DNA of 64,000 bases from Heliocidaris erythrogramma (GCA_025617745.1 CM046853.1:12540974-12604973), one strand, 5' to 3'. Shown: positions 1 to 11,979, counted from the stretch's first letter. Notes: generated by a model not told the origin, from the letters alone. Made by a program: numbers and translations.

Positions 1-423
1 ATAGAGTTCCCGTGGTCTTGTGACCACGATGACGCGCTCCAGAGCGATAACCGCCAGGGTCAGAATACTACACGAGATACAGACGACATTGAGAGCTGAA
101 AAGATCAATTTAAAAATTGCTGATGACACCTTGGTGTCGTGTTTAATCATATTCATGATCACGACGATTTGTCCAGGGAGAGTCAAGGAGGATAGTAAAT
201 CGCAAACTGCCAAGCTTGCAATGAAGCAATTTGTCTTTGTCTGTAGCTTTCTAGACACGATGATGGTTCCTAAAACTAAACAATTTCCTACAACACCAAC
301 TATGGCTATAATACACAAACACACAACCGCGATGGAGAGATGTAACTTGGAGTATTCCGAGATGACGAACATCATACTTCCATTAGACACGTCATTGCTA
401 CTTACGAATGTGTCATCCATCAT
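1..423 (-). CDS. Rhodopsin-family (class A) GPCR, N-terminal part, cut by window edge
   Basis: The minus-strand frame is open from the ATG at 423 to the window edge (141 codons, no stop); a stop lies upstream with no intervening ATG, which fixes the start. Residues 28-52 form TM1 with the GN motif (GNCLVLG, N47 = 1.50), 66-90 form TM2 with LAVCD (D75 = 2.50), and 100-128 form TM3 ending in ER-V (129-131), a DRY-box variant, followed by the start of intracellular loop 2 (TRP). The N-terminus has an N-glycosylation site (N14-G-S) and no signal peptide. The usual TM3 cysteine (25 residues before the ER arginine) is a lysine here, so the conserved extracellular disulphide is probably absent. These features place it among class A plasma-membrane receptors; the ligand cannot be inferred. 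TM4-7 lie outside the window, and no intron is seen in this part. Confidence 0.9.
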   Translation of the reverse strand, partial: MMDDTFVSSNDVSNGSMMFVISEYSKLHLSIAVVCLCIIAIVGVVGNCLVLGTIIVSRKLQTKTNCFIASLAVCDLLSSLTLPGQIVVIMNMIKHDTKVSSAIFKLIFSALNVVCISCSILTLAVIALERVIVVTRPRELY

Positions 424-1002
424 TTCGACTGCGAAGAAGTTTATCAACAATACAAGAATTATGAAATTGCGCAGTCAGATCCTCATTGCATTTTCTGAAA
501 TTAATTGGGCAACTTGATAATTTGAAATTAAGAATCGGACGAAGTGTTTATTTTAATTTCATTAAATCAAACTATGCTACTGATAGCATATTCAAAGTTC
601 GCAACGCCAATTCGTATCTGTCTATAGCTTGCTCCAGGTGGGATCAAATTTCGCTTGAATAGCATGATCACAAAATGAACCTCAAATCGCTCTCCCAAGC
701 TACATTCATTGACAAAAGGAAATAATAGAAGATGCTATCGCAAAAGATGCTAAGAATGATAGCCTTATCGAACGTTTCCATTCGCGACACCCTCAAGTGT
801 GAAATGACGTTGTCTGTCAGGTGTAAAGATACTTTCCATCACGCCGCGCCACCTGCGACTGAAATAACGCTGAAGTGCAATGCATTAATTTACTTTCCAT
901 TATCGCCTTACAAGTGGTTTATAACTGCTGCTCTACAGTTGGTGATAACGGATGTACAGAAGGGGTTGAAGCAGGGGCCTGGGAACGATTTTGTTACTGG
1001 GG
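424..1002. other. Upstream flank of the GPCR, no recognised gene
   Basis: This stretch lies 5' of the minus-strand GPCR and should contain its 5'UTR and promoter. I see no clear core-promoter motif. The short ORFs here have no recognisable domain and look like chance reading frames. Confidence 0.5.
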
Positions 1003-1130
1003 GTGTCTCTTTTTAAGTCCAAAAATCTCTGACAAGCAAAAAAAAAAAAAGTCCTCAGCATTTCAGTGTCTCTTTTTAAGTCCAAATCTCTAACAAGCAA
1101 AAAAAAAAAAAAGAAGGTCCTCAGCGTTTT
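1003..1130. repeat. Two-copy 63-bp tandem repeat with A-runs
   Basis: A block beginning gtgtctctttttaagtcc and ending in an A-run plus gtcctcagc occurs at 1003 and again at 1066. It is immediately followed by a 20-bp perfect palindrome (1135-1154) and C-rich DNA, which suggests remnants of a mobile-element end. Confidence 0.75.
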
Positions 1131-1729
1131 TGCAGGGGGTGCTGCAGCACCCCCGCACCCCCGGCTCCCAGGCCCATGGGGTGAAGCGGAGTACAGAAAC
1201 GAAGAGGGGCTGTCAGAGAATTTAAAAAATCAGAAAATTAGAAATTGGAGGCTTTAAAGAAAGTCAGATTGTTCAGTTGATTTATTAAGTTTAATACTGT
1301 AAATACATGATAACTCTGCTATTTATCAAAAACATAGCCACGTCATTTTCCATACATGTTATTGTTATGCTGTTCCATTAAAGTTGTGTTTCTGAATTAT
1401 GACGACTATTAGTGTCTAAATCTTTTTGCACCTCTATGGCCTTTAGTTATTTTGTGGTATTTAACTTTTAGATGTGATTTCGAGTTTTGGTTATCTTTCA
1501 ATCATCTTCGTAAATCTAAGAACATCAACTTATATGAAAGGTAATTTTAAAAAATAGAATAATTCAAATGTTCATATATAGGAACATAGGCGGCGAGGCA
1601 GGAATTGTTGGGCTGCATCACCCCCGAGTTTTTGAATTTTGGAATATTCTGGAACTGGAAAGTCGCTAAACAATGAGTTAAAAAAAAACAGTCGAAAAAA
1701 GTCTCCAAAAGAGAAAATATTTGTAGAAA

Positions 1730-2480
1730 AATTTCATATCTGTGGATAGCTTAGGGTCTCTTTTATTAAGTGACACCTCAAGATCTGGGGATATTTTACG
1801 CTCGAATGAGCAAAAGCCACTTTTGTGAGAAGGTGCAAAATCCACACTTGACAAGATTTTTTTGGCTGGTATTAGCAAAGTTGAGAGTCATGGAATGGCT
1901 TGAAAATTTTAATATTTTGATCAATAATAGACAATTTATGAAAAATAGTTTTGTTCTATGTTGTTCTTATGTATTTCATGAACATGTTTATGCTTCAGTG
2001 AGCAATTAACTACTTTATTGAGTGTTTCGAAATGTTAAATTTGGTGAGTGTTTTAATTCAGGCTTTCTCACACAACCATAAAATGTTGATTGGATATGAC
2101 AAGACATACATAATGATCAGAATATGAAAATTCTGAAGCCTTTTCAAGAATCCCAACTTTGCTGATACCAGCCCAGAACAAATAGAAATTTTTGTCAACC
2201 ATGGATTTTGCACCATTTCACAACAATGGCTTTTGTTCACTCAAGACAGTGTAAAATATCGTTAAATGTTTTGTTGTCATTAAGAGAGACGCTAAGCTGT
2301 CCATAGGTTTGAAAATGTCATGAACATTATTGAAGTGTTGAAAATATTGAAAATTCAAACAAATGCCAATTCTTGTCAAGTCTGGATTTTGCACCCTTTC
2401 GTAAATGTCGATGTTGCTCACTCAAGCTTAAAATATCGCCAGATTTGTTTTATGTCATTTCATTGAAGAGACGGTAAGCT
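1730..2480. repeat. Three copies of a ~190-bp repeat, one inverted
   Basis: The segment at about 1740-1920 is found in inverted orientation at about 2100-2290, and a third diverged copy in the latter orientation lies at about 2300-2480. Shared landmarks are a 'ttttgcacc..ttcac' block and a 'taaaatatcg' block. Translations of the copies share a C(E)xVQNPxLT motif, but each is short and open only locally. I treat this as a dispersed repeat rather than a gene. Confidence 0.6.
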
Positions 2481-2920
2481 ATAAACAGGTATGAAAATTT
2501 CCTACAAATACTTTGAAATATTCATTCGGTGAGACTTTACTCTGGATAACTATGAATTATTATCATATATAATTCGGACAACCGATATCCCATGATGATT
2601 GGGGCAGTGAGATGGTCTAATTGTAATTATATGCCTTATTTAGCATTTTTGATAATTACAAAAGAATATTTTAAATTATAATTAAGTGTGCAAACTGTTT
2701 GCTTGCTCGCTACGTTCGGTCGCAATATAAAAAAAAGAAGTTGATTATCAGGCAAGAGGCGTCAGCTCCCATACTAAAATGTAACCGTATGCCTATTATG
2801 ATGAAAGATATTAAGACACACGTTTATAGATGATCAGGAATAGATTGGGCACATTCGTTTATATCAAGCTCACTTTCGAACTACAAGGCTGAATAGATGT
2901 GTTTATTGTATCTATGTATA

Positions 2921-2941
2921 GTGTTCTCTCTCTCTCTCTCA
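2921..2941. repeat. (TC)n microsatellite
   Basis: A run of CT dinucleotides in an AT-rich, gene-free stretch (2500-4100) that otherwise shows only low-complexity DNA. Confidence 0.9.
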
Positions 2942-3416
2942 TTCTCTATTTCTTCCCTCATCTCTCCCTTGCGCTCTCAATTTCCCTCATATCTCTTTTA
3001 AATATAAAATCTGAGGTTATTTCAAGGAAGATAATTACAATCCACAGAGCCCTATATACCATGTATAACCTTAATAAGGTAGAAGGCTCCACCTCCTACC
3101 CTTTTGCATAATGACTATGCAAGTTTTTTTGTATAAGATGGATTTTGGAAGGGTCTTTTTTTTCTATTGCTTCTCTTTCACCCAATTCTTCATACATGTC
3201 ATAGGAGTCTTAGTAGGACTATTCTCATCTATGATCACTGATATTCTATATTTAGTTTAGACTACAGGAGCCAGCAAGTAAGAGTTACTCCAAAAGGAAA
3301 AGCTTCATTTAGAAGTTTTCTTGAAGAGCAGTAGTGTGGATGTGATCAGTGCCTGATCAGTGCACATAGGCACACATGTGATACATTTCCCCCTCTTTAA
3401 GGGAAAGGCAAACGAT

Positions 3417-3441
3417 GGGGGGGGGGGGGGGGGGGGGGGGG
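3417..3441. repeat. Poly-G tract (~25 nt)
   Basis: An uninterrupted G homopolymer upstream of the EFCAB10-like gene. It is G-quadruplex-prone, and its length is error-prone in sequencing. Confidence 0.95.
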
Positions 3442-4215
3442 ATTTTGGTGAAGGATTATATTCATGTAGTACCCAAAGATTGTAGTAAAGTGAATATTTC
3501 GAAGTTTAAAGCAAATCGAGACCACTGAAGGACGCACGCCTATATTAGATCCACCAGTCATTTTCCATGGTTCCCCTTGACGTGTACCGAATTATGATGT
3601 AATTGTTGAAAAAATTGATACATCAGCAATGATACATATTTCAACACATTTTTCCGTATGTGCATAAAGAGGGATAATTACTAGTTCAGATCAGTCCCAT
3701 GAAAGGCAGGAGTTGGTCCCAGAGGGATTTTATGGGGACTTTATTAGCAGCCCAAGAAACCTCATAGCCACTGTAGCACAGACCAGGTTTGTGGGTAGTC
3801 TAATTAGTTGCAATCACTGTAGAGAGAAAAAATTGCTGAAAAATACCCCTACATATTTTTAGGAAGTCAAGGAAATTGTATGAACTAGTCAAGACAAGTT
3901 TGAATGGTGCAATTGCTAGCACTTATTTTTCATGATTTTTTTTTTATTTCTCACAGCCTAATATAGTATGTATCTCTACGGGAAATAATGACAGGTGTTG
4001 CGTACTGGTATGATTGTGGGGAAACAAAGAGATTCGATCATACCACAGTATGGAGAAATAAAAAGAGCGCCATCTCTTGAATTAGAGTTGAGTTCTTGAC
4101 AACGGAGACAACAAACCATTCCTTTGTTTTTTAGAGGCTTAGACCTAGGTTAAATTGCTTCCTGTTGTCTGTGAATACCTTATCAGTGGTAAAAATCATT
4201 CTTTAACAGATCAAA

Positions 4216-7200
4216 ATGGCAAATCCAAGAGAGTCTGAAGCAAATGAGTATCTTGATGCACACAGGATACCTGAGCTGTTTCATAATATCACCAGCCAGC
4301 TTGTGTTTCACAGACCAGGTAAGTTACTTCGGTCCCATGCATTCAATAGGATGTCGGTATGTGACTGTGTCTAGCCAGGACTAGCTTCCTGAGTGTAAAA
4401 AAAATGGGCTATAGGCTCTACGCCTTTTACATCACGAAGCTAGGTGTTTTATTACACCAATCTAGTAACTGCGCACGGTTAGCAGGACATGGAAGGCAAT
4501 GGAAAATGGCCTGAAATATGCCTTTCCTGGTAGTGGTAGGCACTCATAGGTACATGCCATTGGCATTGGCATTGCCGACTGTGTAGGAATGCAGCCAACA
4601 CACTCATAGCTACATTCCTATACTTCGTGTGTATAATTTAGGCAGTCATACACCTCAACTTTTTAAAACACCACTGCACAAAAGTCACAAACATTCACTC
4701 AAAATCGGCATTTAATTTACAAAAACCGACCACTAAATATCCAAGAAATACAATAAATTCAACTCACCGATGTTGGAAAAGATATTTTCAAAAATCAAAT
4801 CCGTAATTTACTGTTGATTCTCGCGAAACGAGCTATCGGAGTCATTGTGTACATTTCCTGGTCGCCGCGGGCGCCGACATCTCCCCAAAAGAGTTTTGTC
4901 CTCAAAAATTCGGTCCCTATGGCGTACACGGAAAAGTTCCGATTTTCTGTGTGCGCGATCGTAAAGATCGATGTGCGCTTGCGATCCCGAGTTTCTTCGT
5001 GGACAAAAATTTTATTGGTCGATTTTAGTCTAAGACATCGGCAGTATGTAAACAACACGCGATCGCGAAACAAATCTGCGGGGATTTCTCCGGTTTTGGA
5101 CAAGATTTTGACTTTGGATTTTGCTGAAAATATCAAAAGTTCTTCCTAACGGCCATTTGAGGTAGGAGTGAGATTTTTAAGGGCTGAATTTGAAAGCAAG
5201 TATTTAAAATATTTATCTTATTTTTTCCCCCATACCTTTAGTACATGCGACAGAAAATACCAACTATTTTACAGAAATGTACCCGTGAGTGCTTTGAAGA
5301 GGGTTTCCTGAAATTTTGGGTACTTTTTGTCGATAACTCCTATCGAGACTGTCCCGTCAGCATCCAGTTTGTATTTTTCACGATTATGATGAAGGGAGCC
5401 CTCAGCGCTCGTAGTGGTACCGGCGCGATCGGTTCGTCGATCTCCTACGAAGACCTGGAAGGGCCAAACTGACGACGTAAAAAAATAAAAAATATTACGT
5501 ACGTACGTAATATTTTTTATTTTTTTACGTCGTCAGTTTGGCCCTTCCAGGTCTTCGTAGAATAGCTTGTGTGCGTAACATTCTGCGTACGTATCTATGG
5601 TGCGTAACCATGTAGAGCGTAACCATGTAGAGCGTAACCATGTAGAGCGGCCTCACTAGTGCGCAACATATTGAGAGCAGTCGTCATCCGTATGTGGAGG
5701 TGTGGGTAACAAGTATGAAAAACAAGGCTGTAAATGTAAGTTTTTATAACTTTCTACATTTTGTATCTTAACGAACTTATAACATAAAATCTAAAGAGTG
5801 ATACTTAAGTATCAGTTTGCCCACAAAAACCTCCATTTCAAACAAAATTACATCTGTATCCCCAATACCCAGTAAACACACATGTGTATGATCCTAATGG
5901 TCAATATGACCATTGCTTGCTGATGTGGTGGTAGGTAACTCCCGTGACCGACAGGTTCTTCACCACAACATCATCAGCATCTCCTCCTAAGTCCTCCTAG
6001 TCCTAGTCCTAGGCTAGGGAAACTTTTGGAATTTTTTTTTTTTTTATAAAACTAGCACGCAGAGATCCACAAATGTACAAATGTAACTGTTAGACATCTA
6101 TTTTCTTATTAACTTTATAAAAATATTTCAAATATTAATCAATGAATGTGGATGCTTGTGAAAAATTTTATTCATTGAAATTATTGTAAATTACCCCAGT
6201 CATAACCTTGCACATATGTAAGTCTTTATAGATCTAGACTGTATAAATAATTGCAAACTTTAATTTTTCAACTGCCCATCTCATTGATGTGATTTTCATC
6301 TTGATTTCAGTTTATCAATTGTAGCAATCCTAGGTGGTCATTTCTATGAAACGCAGTATTATTAGCTACTGCCCTAGCAGTGGTTAGCACAAACCTTAAT
6401 TCAATACATTTAACATAAAAGAAACAATGTCAGTTCCTGTCTACAGGAATTGACTCCAGGGGTGTTATTCTGAGATTATTTTATCTCGATTTTAGTGAAA
6501 TAATTTTAATTTTCATAACAAAATGTACACTTATTGGTAATTGACTGCGCAATAGTGGCTGTGTACGCGGAATTCATCTGCGCAAACAGCAATGAAATGT
6601 TGCAATTTAAAATTTGTTAGTACAAATAAAATCTTTTCACTAAAATCAAGATAAAATAATTCTCAGAATACCACCCCAGCTTTACAGGTAATGTAGAGTT
6701 TTGGTAAGCCCTCAAAAGCTTTCGTCAGATTTCTTCAATTTTTTCATAAATAGCAAGATACTAGCAGTACTAAGACACTGAAGATTTCGCCTAATAAAGT
6801 TGAATATTAAACAAATGAGAAGCAAAAATTAATTTGTATTCCGGGCCAGGCACGTAAACTCCCAACAACGGCAGCATGTACATGTACTATACACACACAT
6901 GTGTAAAACCAGTGAGTAGCCTACACACAGTGACACACATGCTGTCTCTATGCGAAGCCACCAAGATTACTGTGCGGGGTGGAAAGGTGTTAGCATATCA
7001 TAGATGGAATACCAAATGATCATTTACAAACATATTTTGATACAAGGAGAACAATATAAGATTACATGTATATTTAGAATGTTTCTTTCCAATTTCCATT
7101 TTGCTACCAACACTGTACATGAGCTTTAAATTTAGCACATAGATCGATCATCAACCTGCGATTACCAGCATATATTCAACAAATTAATCCTCAGAAATGT

Positions 7201-9085
7201 TTCATTTGGGCTTTTGTAGAAAATCCAAAGACATTTATGATTGACTACATCTCCAAGTTGAAAGAAGGTCGTACTACCCAGATGAACTACCCATGTCTGT
7301 TTGATGATATAAACATTGAATCTGTCTTTGGAATGCTGGACCCTACCAAGAAAGGTCATATAACGCTAGAGCAGTATAGAGAAGGTGAGTTCAGATTAGT
7401 GCTGTAATATCTCAGTTATTTCATTTTCCGTTTTAATAACGAGGGCTAAAAACCGAACGGTTTTCGGTTAAAAGCACACACACATATGATTTTGAACACA
7501 GGCATAACAAAAAGGAGACTTGCAACAAAAGCCATTATTTTCCTCTTTTTATTTGCAGTAGTGATAGAAAGCATACATCTACCTACCAAAACTTAAGTTA
7601 CAATGTCTTATTTATCGACATTTGTAGTTTTCCAAGTGAGTTTAAGCTTCAAAATGTTGATAGGTCTTATAATTCAGTTGTAATGGGGCAGCCATATTGT
7701 CTATCAAATCCATGCATGTAAGATCTTATCAGGAGAGGGCGCCAGAGAACTTTACACAAATGTACATAAACCCTTTGCATATTCATGAGTACCAAGATGG
7801 CATTGCTTAACGATTATTGGCATATTGAAGCTAGAACTGACTTTTAAACCACAAAATAACAAGAAATAAGACATTCTAAAATCAAATCATGGTAGGTAAA
7901 TTGGGCCATATCGTGGAATAGGTCTCCGCTCATTCACTGTTTACGCACACACTTGCGTGTTATGTCTATTGGAGCGGAATGCTGTCACCAGCACTGACAA
8001 AATAAACGGCAGTGAATGGACTGGTGACTTATTCCACGATAATGCCGTAAATTGATACTTTTTAGCACTGTTATGAATAAAAAGCAGGAAAATTACGGTA
8101 TTATAGCAAGTTTTATGTTTTGATTTTGGACATTCCCATGTATTCAAAATCATATAGCATCTTTTCATGGCTAACCGAAAACGGTGAAATCCATTCCCTT
8201 TTGGGACCTCATGGTCGAACGTTTAACCGTTTCGATACAGCCCTAGTTCAGATTTTAGAACATAAGTCCCTTTAAAGCATTTTTTAATGTAAACACACTA
8301 AGAGCATTTGAGTGTTGTAAGTTGTTCTTTTCTTCATATTTAAGTCATTACTAGATATATGAAGGAGAATATGCTGTATACTAAATTTTTAAATACAGAT
8401 TTCTAATCGTGCACCCCCCCCCCCCCCCCTTCCCGCCATGTGGAATAATTGGCTGGAAACTTTTAGTACCTGTAGAAAGTGAAGCGCATGCATTTACATG
8501 TATGACACATTAATGAAATTTGTTATTTTCATTAATATTATTTTTCCATGCAGCAATGAAAACTATGGGCTGCCAGAACTATGATGAAAACCCCACTGGA
8601 GTAGAACGGGGGCATGTCACAGCAGACATCTTTACAAGAGAAGTGTGAGTATCTTCCCGACCGTTTCGTCACATCAGAAAGCCATCTCTCAAGATATGCA
8701 TGAACATTTGTTATAAAATTGAATAATTGCCATTATCATAATTTAGTAATTAATATAAGTTTGTGATTGTATAATGTATTGAAAGAGACCACTGTTACTA
8801 GAATACTCATTTAGAAATTAATTAATACTGTGGTCATGCGTCCTGTGCATGTATGCCATTTGATAAGATTTTTCCCCATTACATGTCATTTGCCGATAGA
8901 AATTTACACTCAGTTCTTTTATATTCCTTCCCCCCCCCCCCCCGCCACTTTTTTTTTTGTGTGTGTGTGTGTGTTTGAATCTTTTCTTGAACATTTTCCA
9001 TCAAATAATGTGCTTTGTTTGATTGTTTACATGCAGTAAAGCTGGTTTGAAGAGAGCATCTGCAACCTTCCAGCCATTGATCTAG
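4216..9085 (+). CDS. EFCAB10: EFCAB10-like protein (RIIa/DPY-30-like helices plus EF-hand), 4 coding exons, 135 aa
   Basis: Coding exons are 4216-4318, 7220-7384, 8554-8644 and 9037-9085. All introns begin GT (gtaag, gtgag, gtgag) and end AG, and phases 1, 1 and 2 match across every junction, giving 408 nt including the stop. Residues 10-48 (EYLDAHRIPELFHNITSQL, then HRPENPKTFMIDYISKLK) resemble the RIIa/DPY-30 dimerisation helix pair, which in cilium and flagellum proteins docks to amphipathic helices. Residues 64-95 form one EF-hand whose loop D75-Q86 has Q at position 12 instead of the usual E, so calcium binding is doubtful. The C-terminus ends GLKRASATFQPLI. Length and domain order match the small EFCAB10 family, and an axonemal role is inferred only from the family. 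The introns hold several transposons, listed separately. Start choice: first ATG of exon 1, with no upstream in-frame coding seen. The orthology call is from memory of the family. Confidence 0.88.
4374..4545 (+). mobile_element. Left-end fragment of the TAGCCAGGA foldback family
   Basis: The sequence starts tagccaggactagcttc and continues with the same order of blocks (ctacgcctttta, catcacgaagctagg, gttagcaggac, ctttcctggtag) seen in the intact copies at 32323 and 33750. The continuation (cgaccgacagg-type block, ctcctagg, gaaacttttggaatt) appears at 5937-6030, so a ~1.4-kb insertion splits this copy. No right arm follows. It lies in intron 1 of the EFCAB10-like gene. Confidence 0.7.
4546..5936. 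mobile_element. Composite insertion inside the foldback fragment
   Basis: This block interrupts the foldback left arm, with ggtag repeated at both junctions. Part of it (about 4607-5000) matches the core of the foldback at 36570-37230, including the gacatctccccaaaag and ggcagtcatacacctcaac blocks. The overlapping ORFs on both strands at 4795-5149 are repeat-derived and resemble no known protein. The perfect palindrome at 5445-5560 and a short triplicated 'catgtagagcgtaac' run near 5609-5648 also lie inside. Confidence 0.5.
5445..5560. repeat. Perfect 116-bp palindrome
   Basis: Two 58-bp arms are exact reverse complements with no spacer; the centre is gtac|gtac at 5502/5503. The arms run from ctacgaagacctggaaggg at the left end to its complement at the right end. 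Folded, this would form a loopless cruciform or hairpin. Confidence 0.97.
6459..6677. mobile_element. MITE, 219 bp, ~40-bp terminal inverted repeats
   Basis: The left end ggggtgttattctgagatt and the right end (reverse complement ggggtggtattctgagaatt) pair over about 40 bp, including a ttttagtgaaa block. The interior is AT-rich and non-coding. No certain target-site duplication was found. It lies in intron 1 of the EFCAB10-like gene. Confidence 0.75.
7397..8245. mobile_element. hAT-like non-autonomous element, 849 bp, in EFCAB10 intron 2
   Basis: The ends tagtgctgta and (reverse complement) tagggctgta are flanked by an exact 8-bp duplication, gttcagat (7389-7396 and 8246-8253). Sub-terminal 'aaccgaacggttttcgg' and 'ccgaaaacggt' blocks are also inverted. 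An 8-bp target duplication plus TAGGG-type ends is the hAT pattern. An internal inverted pair (tatcgtggaata near 7912, tattccacgat near 8030) suggests a second nested hairpin. No transposase is present. Confidence 0.85.
8409..8430. repeat. Poly-C tract
   Basis: A C homopolymer in intron 2 of the EFCAB10-like gene. A second C-run followed by (GT)n lies at about 8930-8972 in intron 3. Confidence 0.9.
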
Positions 9086-9605
9086 AACTATTCCAGGCAT
9101 GTAGTTCTTGACTCCTAACCATGGATGTTCTTCATCTGATCCTGCTGGCAGGCTTTAACTTAATGCTCATTTGAAAATCGTTCTACATCTTTGATGATTA
9201 TAAGAATATGTTTATTCAATTTATTCTTTTTCACTACTATCAGTTGGGGATTGTTGCCATCAGCACAGAAGAGAATTATTCTCCTTCCTTTGGAAGATGA
9301 ATGTACAACATGTTATAATTAAAAATCAAAGACAACATGGAGAAGTTTTTCTAGGTGTTACAGATAATGTTTTCGTGAAAGTATTTTTAGTTTTGTCCTT
9401 ATCATTAACTATCCGCAACGGTCCTTTATCCAATGCATACTCGTGTGTGCAAGCATACAGTTGTTGCAGGGAGGGTTGTTCATATATAAAAGGACATCAT
9501 CTAGCAAACATGTGGCTATGTTATTTATTTGGAAGTTTTTCTGTTTTAATTTCCAATTATTTGATATGTAAGATGCAAAAAGAGACAAAACCTATTAAAT
9601 ATAAC

Positions 9606-9611
9606 AATAAA
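9606..9611 (+). terminator. Candidate polyadenylation signal for the EFCAB10-like gene
   Basis: AATAAA lies about 520 nt after the stop codon in AT-rich DNA before the next transposon. It is the first canonical hexamer I noticed, and other sites are possible. Confidence 0.35.
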
Positions 9612-9684
9612 GCAAGCTCACTGTTATACCAATTTCTTATCACAGGATAAGTAGTCCAGTTGACGCTCCCATGTGGTCAATACG

Positions 9685-10158
9685 GAACCTAGAAATACTC
9701 TTTCCATGTAAGCTTTTCTTGTTGATTTTTTATTTTATGTGGTCCTAGAACAATTTCAGGTTTGTTGGCCAAAGGGCAACCTTGAGCAATTTTCACAATT
9801 TGCATAAATCCAAAATGGCGCCTGGTAGCCATGTTGAAACCCAACTTTTGGACTGCGTGTTAATTACTAGTGTGTGATACCTGTATGTAGGGGGTTTTGA
9901 GGGACGTAAAATTCATTTTAAAGCAATTTTTGCAATTCAAGGTCACGTTTAGGTTGTAAAAGTCAAAGGTCAAATTTGTAAACTGGACATATTTGACATG
10001 TAGTTCAAAAATTGTGTTTCAATATGGCTAGGGATTTATACAAATTATGAAAATTGCTCAAGGTTGCCATTTGGGCAACAAAGCTGAAATTGTTCTAGGA
10101 CCACATAAGGTTGCAAATCAACAAAAAAAACTTCAACAGAAAGAACAATTCTAGGTTC
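9685..10158. mobile_element. Foldback/MITE element, 474 bp
   Basis: Left-arm blocks gaacctagaa, gttgatt, tgtggtcctagaacaattt and gggcaaccttgagcaattt recur in reverse-complement order at the right (to ctaggttc at 10151-10158). The arms are about 130 bp around a unique centre. No coding capacity. Confidence 0.8.
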
Positions 10159-10959
10159 ATAAAATGTCAAATGGACTTAAAGGATGAACAACGTACGTCA
10201 AATACTCCATTGTGCATTGGTGGCTTCCCCTGTTAACATAAACTGTTCAGTTAAGAACAAAAAATACTTAGTTAAAGTAAGGCAGATTCAACTTCCATTG
10301 TACTTAAGGCAAAATTTAATGGTCCTTTTTAAAGTGATCTTTTTTTTGTTTTTTGTTTTGTTTTGTGTTTTTTTTTTTTGGGGGGGGGGGCTATGTTGAT
10401 AGCATTTAACAAAATTAGTGTTCATTGAATGAATAGTAATTACTAAGTCAAAGCATTCCATAAAAATACTGAGTACATCAAGCATTTCTCTCCTTTTTTG
10501 TGAAAGAACTAAGAACTTTGAGTTGAAATGTATGCGATAACAAAAAGTTCCTTTCACTTCTCCTAAATTCCTCTAAACGCCCCATAAGTGGGTTATTTTT
10601 CACGAAAGAATATATCAACAGCCTTCTCACAGAGGCTCCTACATGGTGTTACTGAAAACCTTCAATTGTGAATTCTCACTCACCATGGAAACCTACAGAG
10701 AACATCTCAAAAAGTTGTTTGTTGGTCATTTCTTCGAAAATCAAATTTATATGAATGTATTCAGATCAAATGTATTGTCAGGTGCCACTCTCCCAGAATT
10801 ATTTATTTAGTGTAACTATGGCCAATTGGTTTAGCATGAATATGTACGGCATACTTTTCATTATTGTGAGTGAGAAAGAGAGGTATCTGGAAGTCATGCT
10901 ACTTATTGCTGTGTAAATACATTATATATGTATATATGTATATATGACCATATATGTAT

Positions 10960-11820
10960 CAATTTGTTTAATGATTGTGTAAATAATATTAAAAGAAACT
11001 GCTTCAACTATCATAAGCAAGGAAGTTGTAATTTAATTCCTAGAAATACCAGTGATGTGTGGAGATGTTGAGAGAAATTGAGAGAGAGGGACCATGAGTA
11101 TTAGGTATAGTATCTGGTAAGAGGAACAAAATTGAGAAGAGAATGTAAGTGATGATTAAGAGACATTTCAAATTAGGCAGGGACAGAAAGACGGAGAAGA
11201 GTTGTTTAAACATGTTTGGTAATGCGACAGGTGTGACAAGCTACATTAAGAAGAATATGTGAAAGTGAATAAGTGAGATTTTAGTATAGAAAATTAGGAA
11301 TTCAGCCATATATTTAAAAATTATTAACTTGTTATGTTAAAGATACTCAATGATAATGGAGCAAGACCCCCCCCCCCCCCCAAAAAAAGAAAAGAATAAT
11401 CCATCTAAATGTTCAGAATCACTTTACAAATCGTTTGTGTTTGCGTTTTGTATGTGAGAATAGTACAACATTGGATAATATATTGTAGTGATAACATTTA
11501 GGTCCTAATGTTAAATGATGTTAATAGTCATATTCCTTTAATAATCATTCAATCATCGGCATCAATACCATCACCTTCATCATAATCGTCATCATCGTTT
11601 TCACAACACTTCTTTCGTTCTTTACTGGTTTCTCACAATCCTCATGCATCTCGCCTTCTTTATTTTTCATCCCAGGTTTCCGTTACCTCACTGAACTCTC
11701 ATTTTTTTAATGAATTTTGCTATTATCTATGTGACATGCAGCCTACATGTATTGATATGTTTCATTTATGAATATTCATGTCTTACATAATTATACTGCA
11801 CTGTACACACTCTACATTTT
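10960..11820. repeat. Direct duplication, copy 1 (paralog at about 12685-13850)
   Basis: Blocks 'tttaatgattgtgtaaat', 'agaaactgcttcaac', 'atctggtaagaggaa', 'catgtttggtaatgcgaca' and 'caacacttctttcgttc' occur in the same order here and about 1.7 kb downstream, diverged by substitutions and indels. No coding signal is shared. Confidence 0.8.
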
Positions 11821-11889
11821 TGGGGGCTCTATCTCCTAAATAAGACATAAACCATGTTTCATGTCTTATTACAAGAGCCCCCCAAAAAG
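11816..11889. repeat. Imperfect hairpin, gggggctct arms
   Basis: The arms ttttgggggctct... and ...agagccccccaaaa, with inner taagacat/atgtctta, form a stem-loop. It marks the start of a stretch inserted between the two direct duplicates. Confidence 0.6.
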
Positions 11890-11979
11890 TAAAATACATA
11901 AAATAGGTGAGCCCATGTCATCACTTGCCCCAGTTACCATTGGGGTAGTAGAGGGCTCAAAATTGGGGCCACTGACATT

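Noticed and set aside
4795..5149. Overlapping 113-aa and 111-aa ORFs on opposite strands
   Set aside because: The region is a dispersed repeat inside an intron and matches the foldback core at 36820-37015; no conserved domain.
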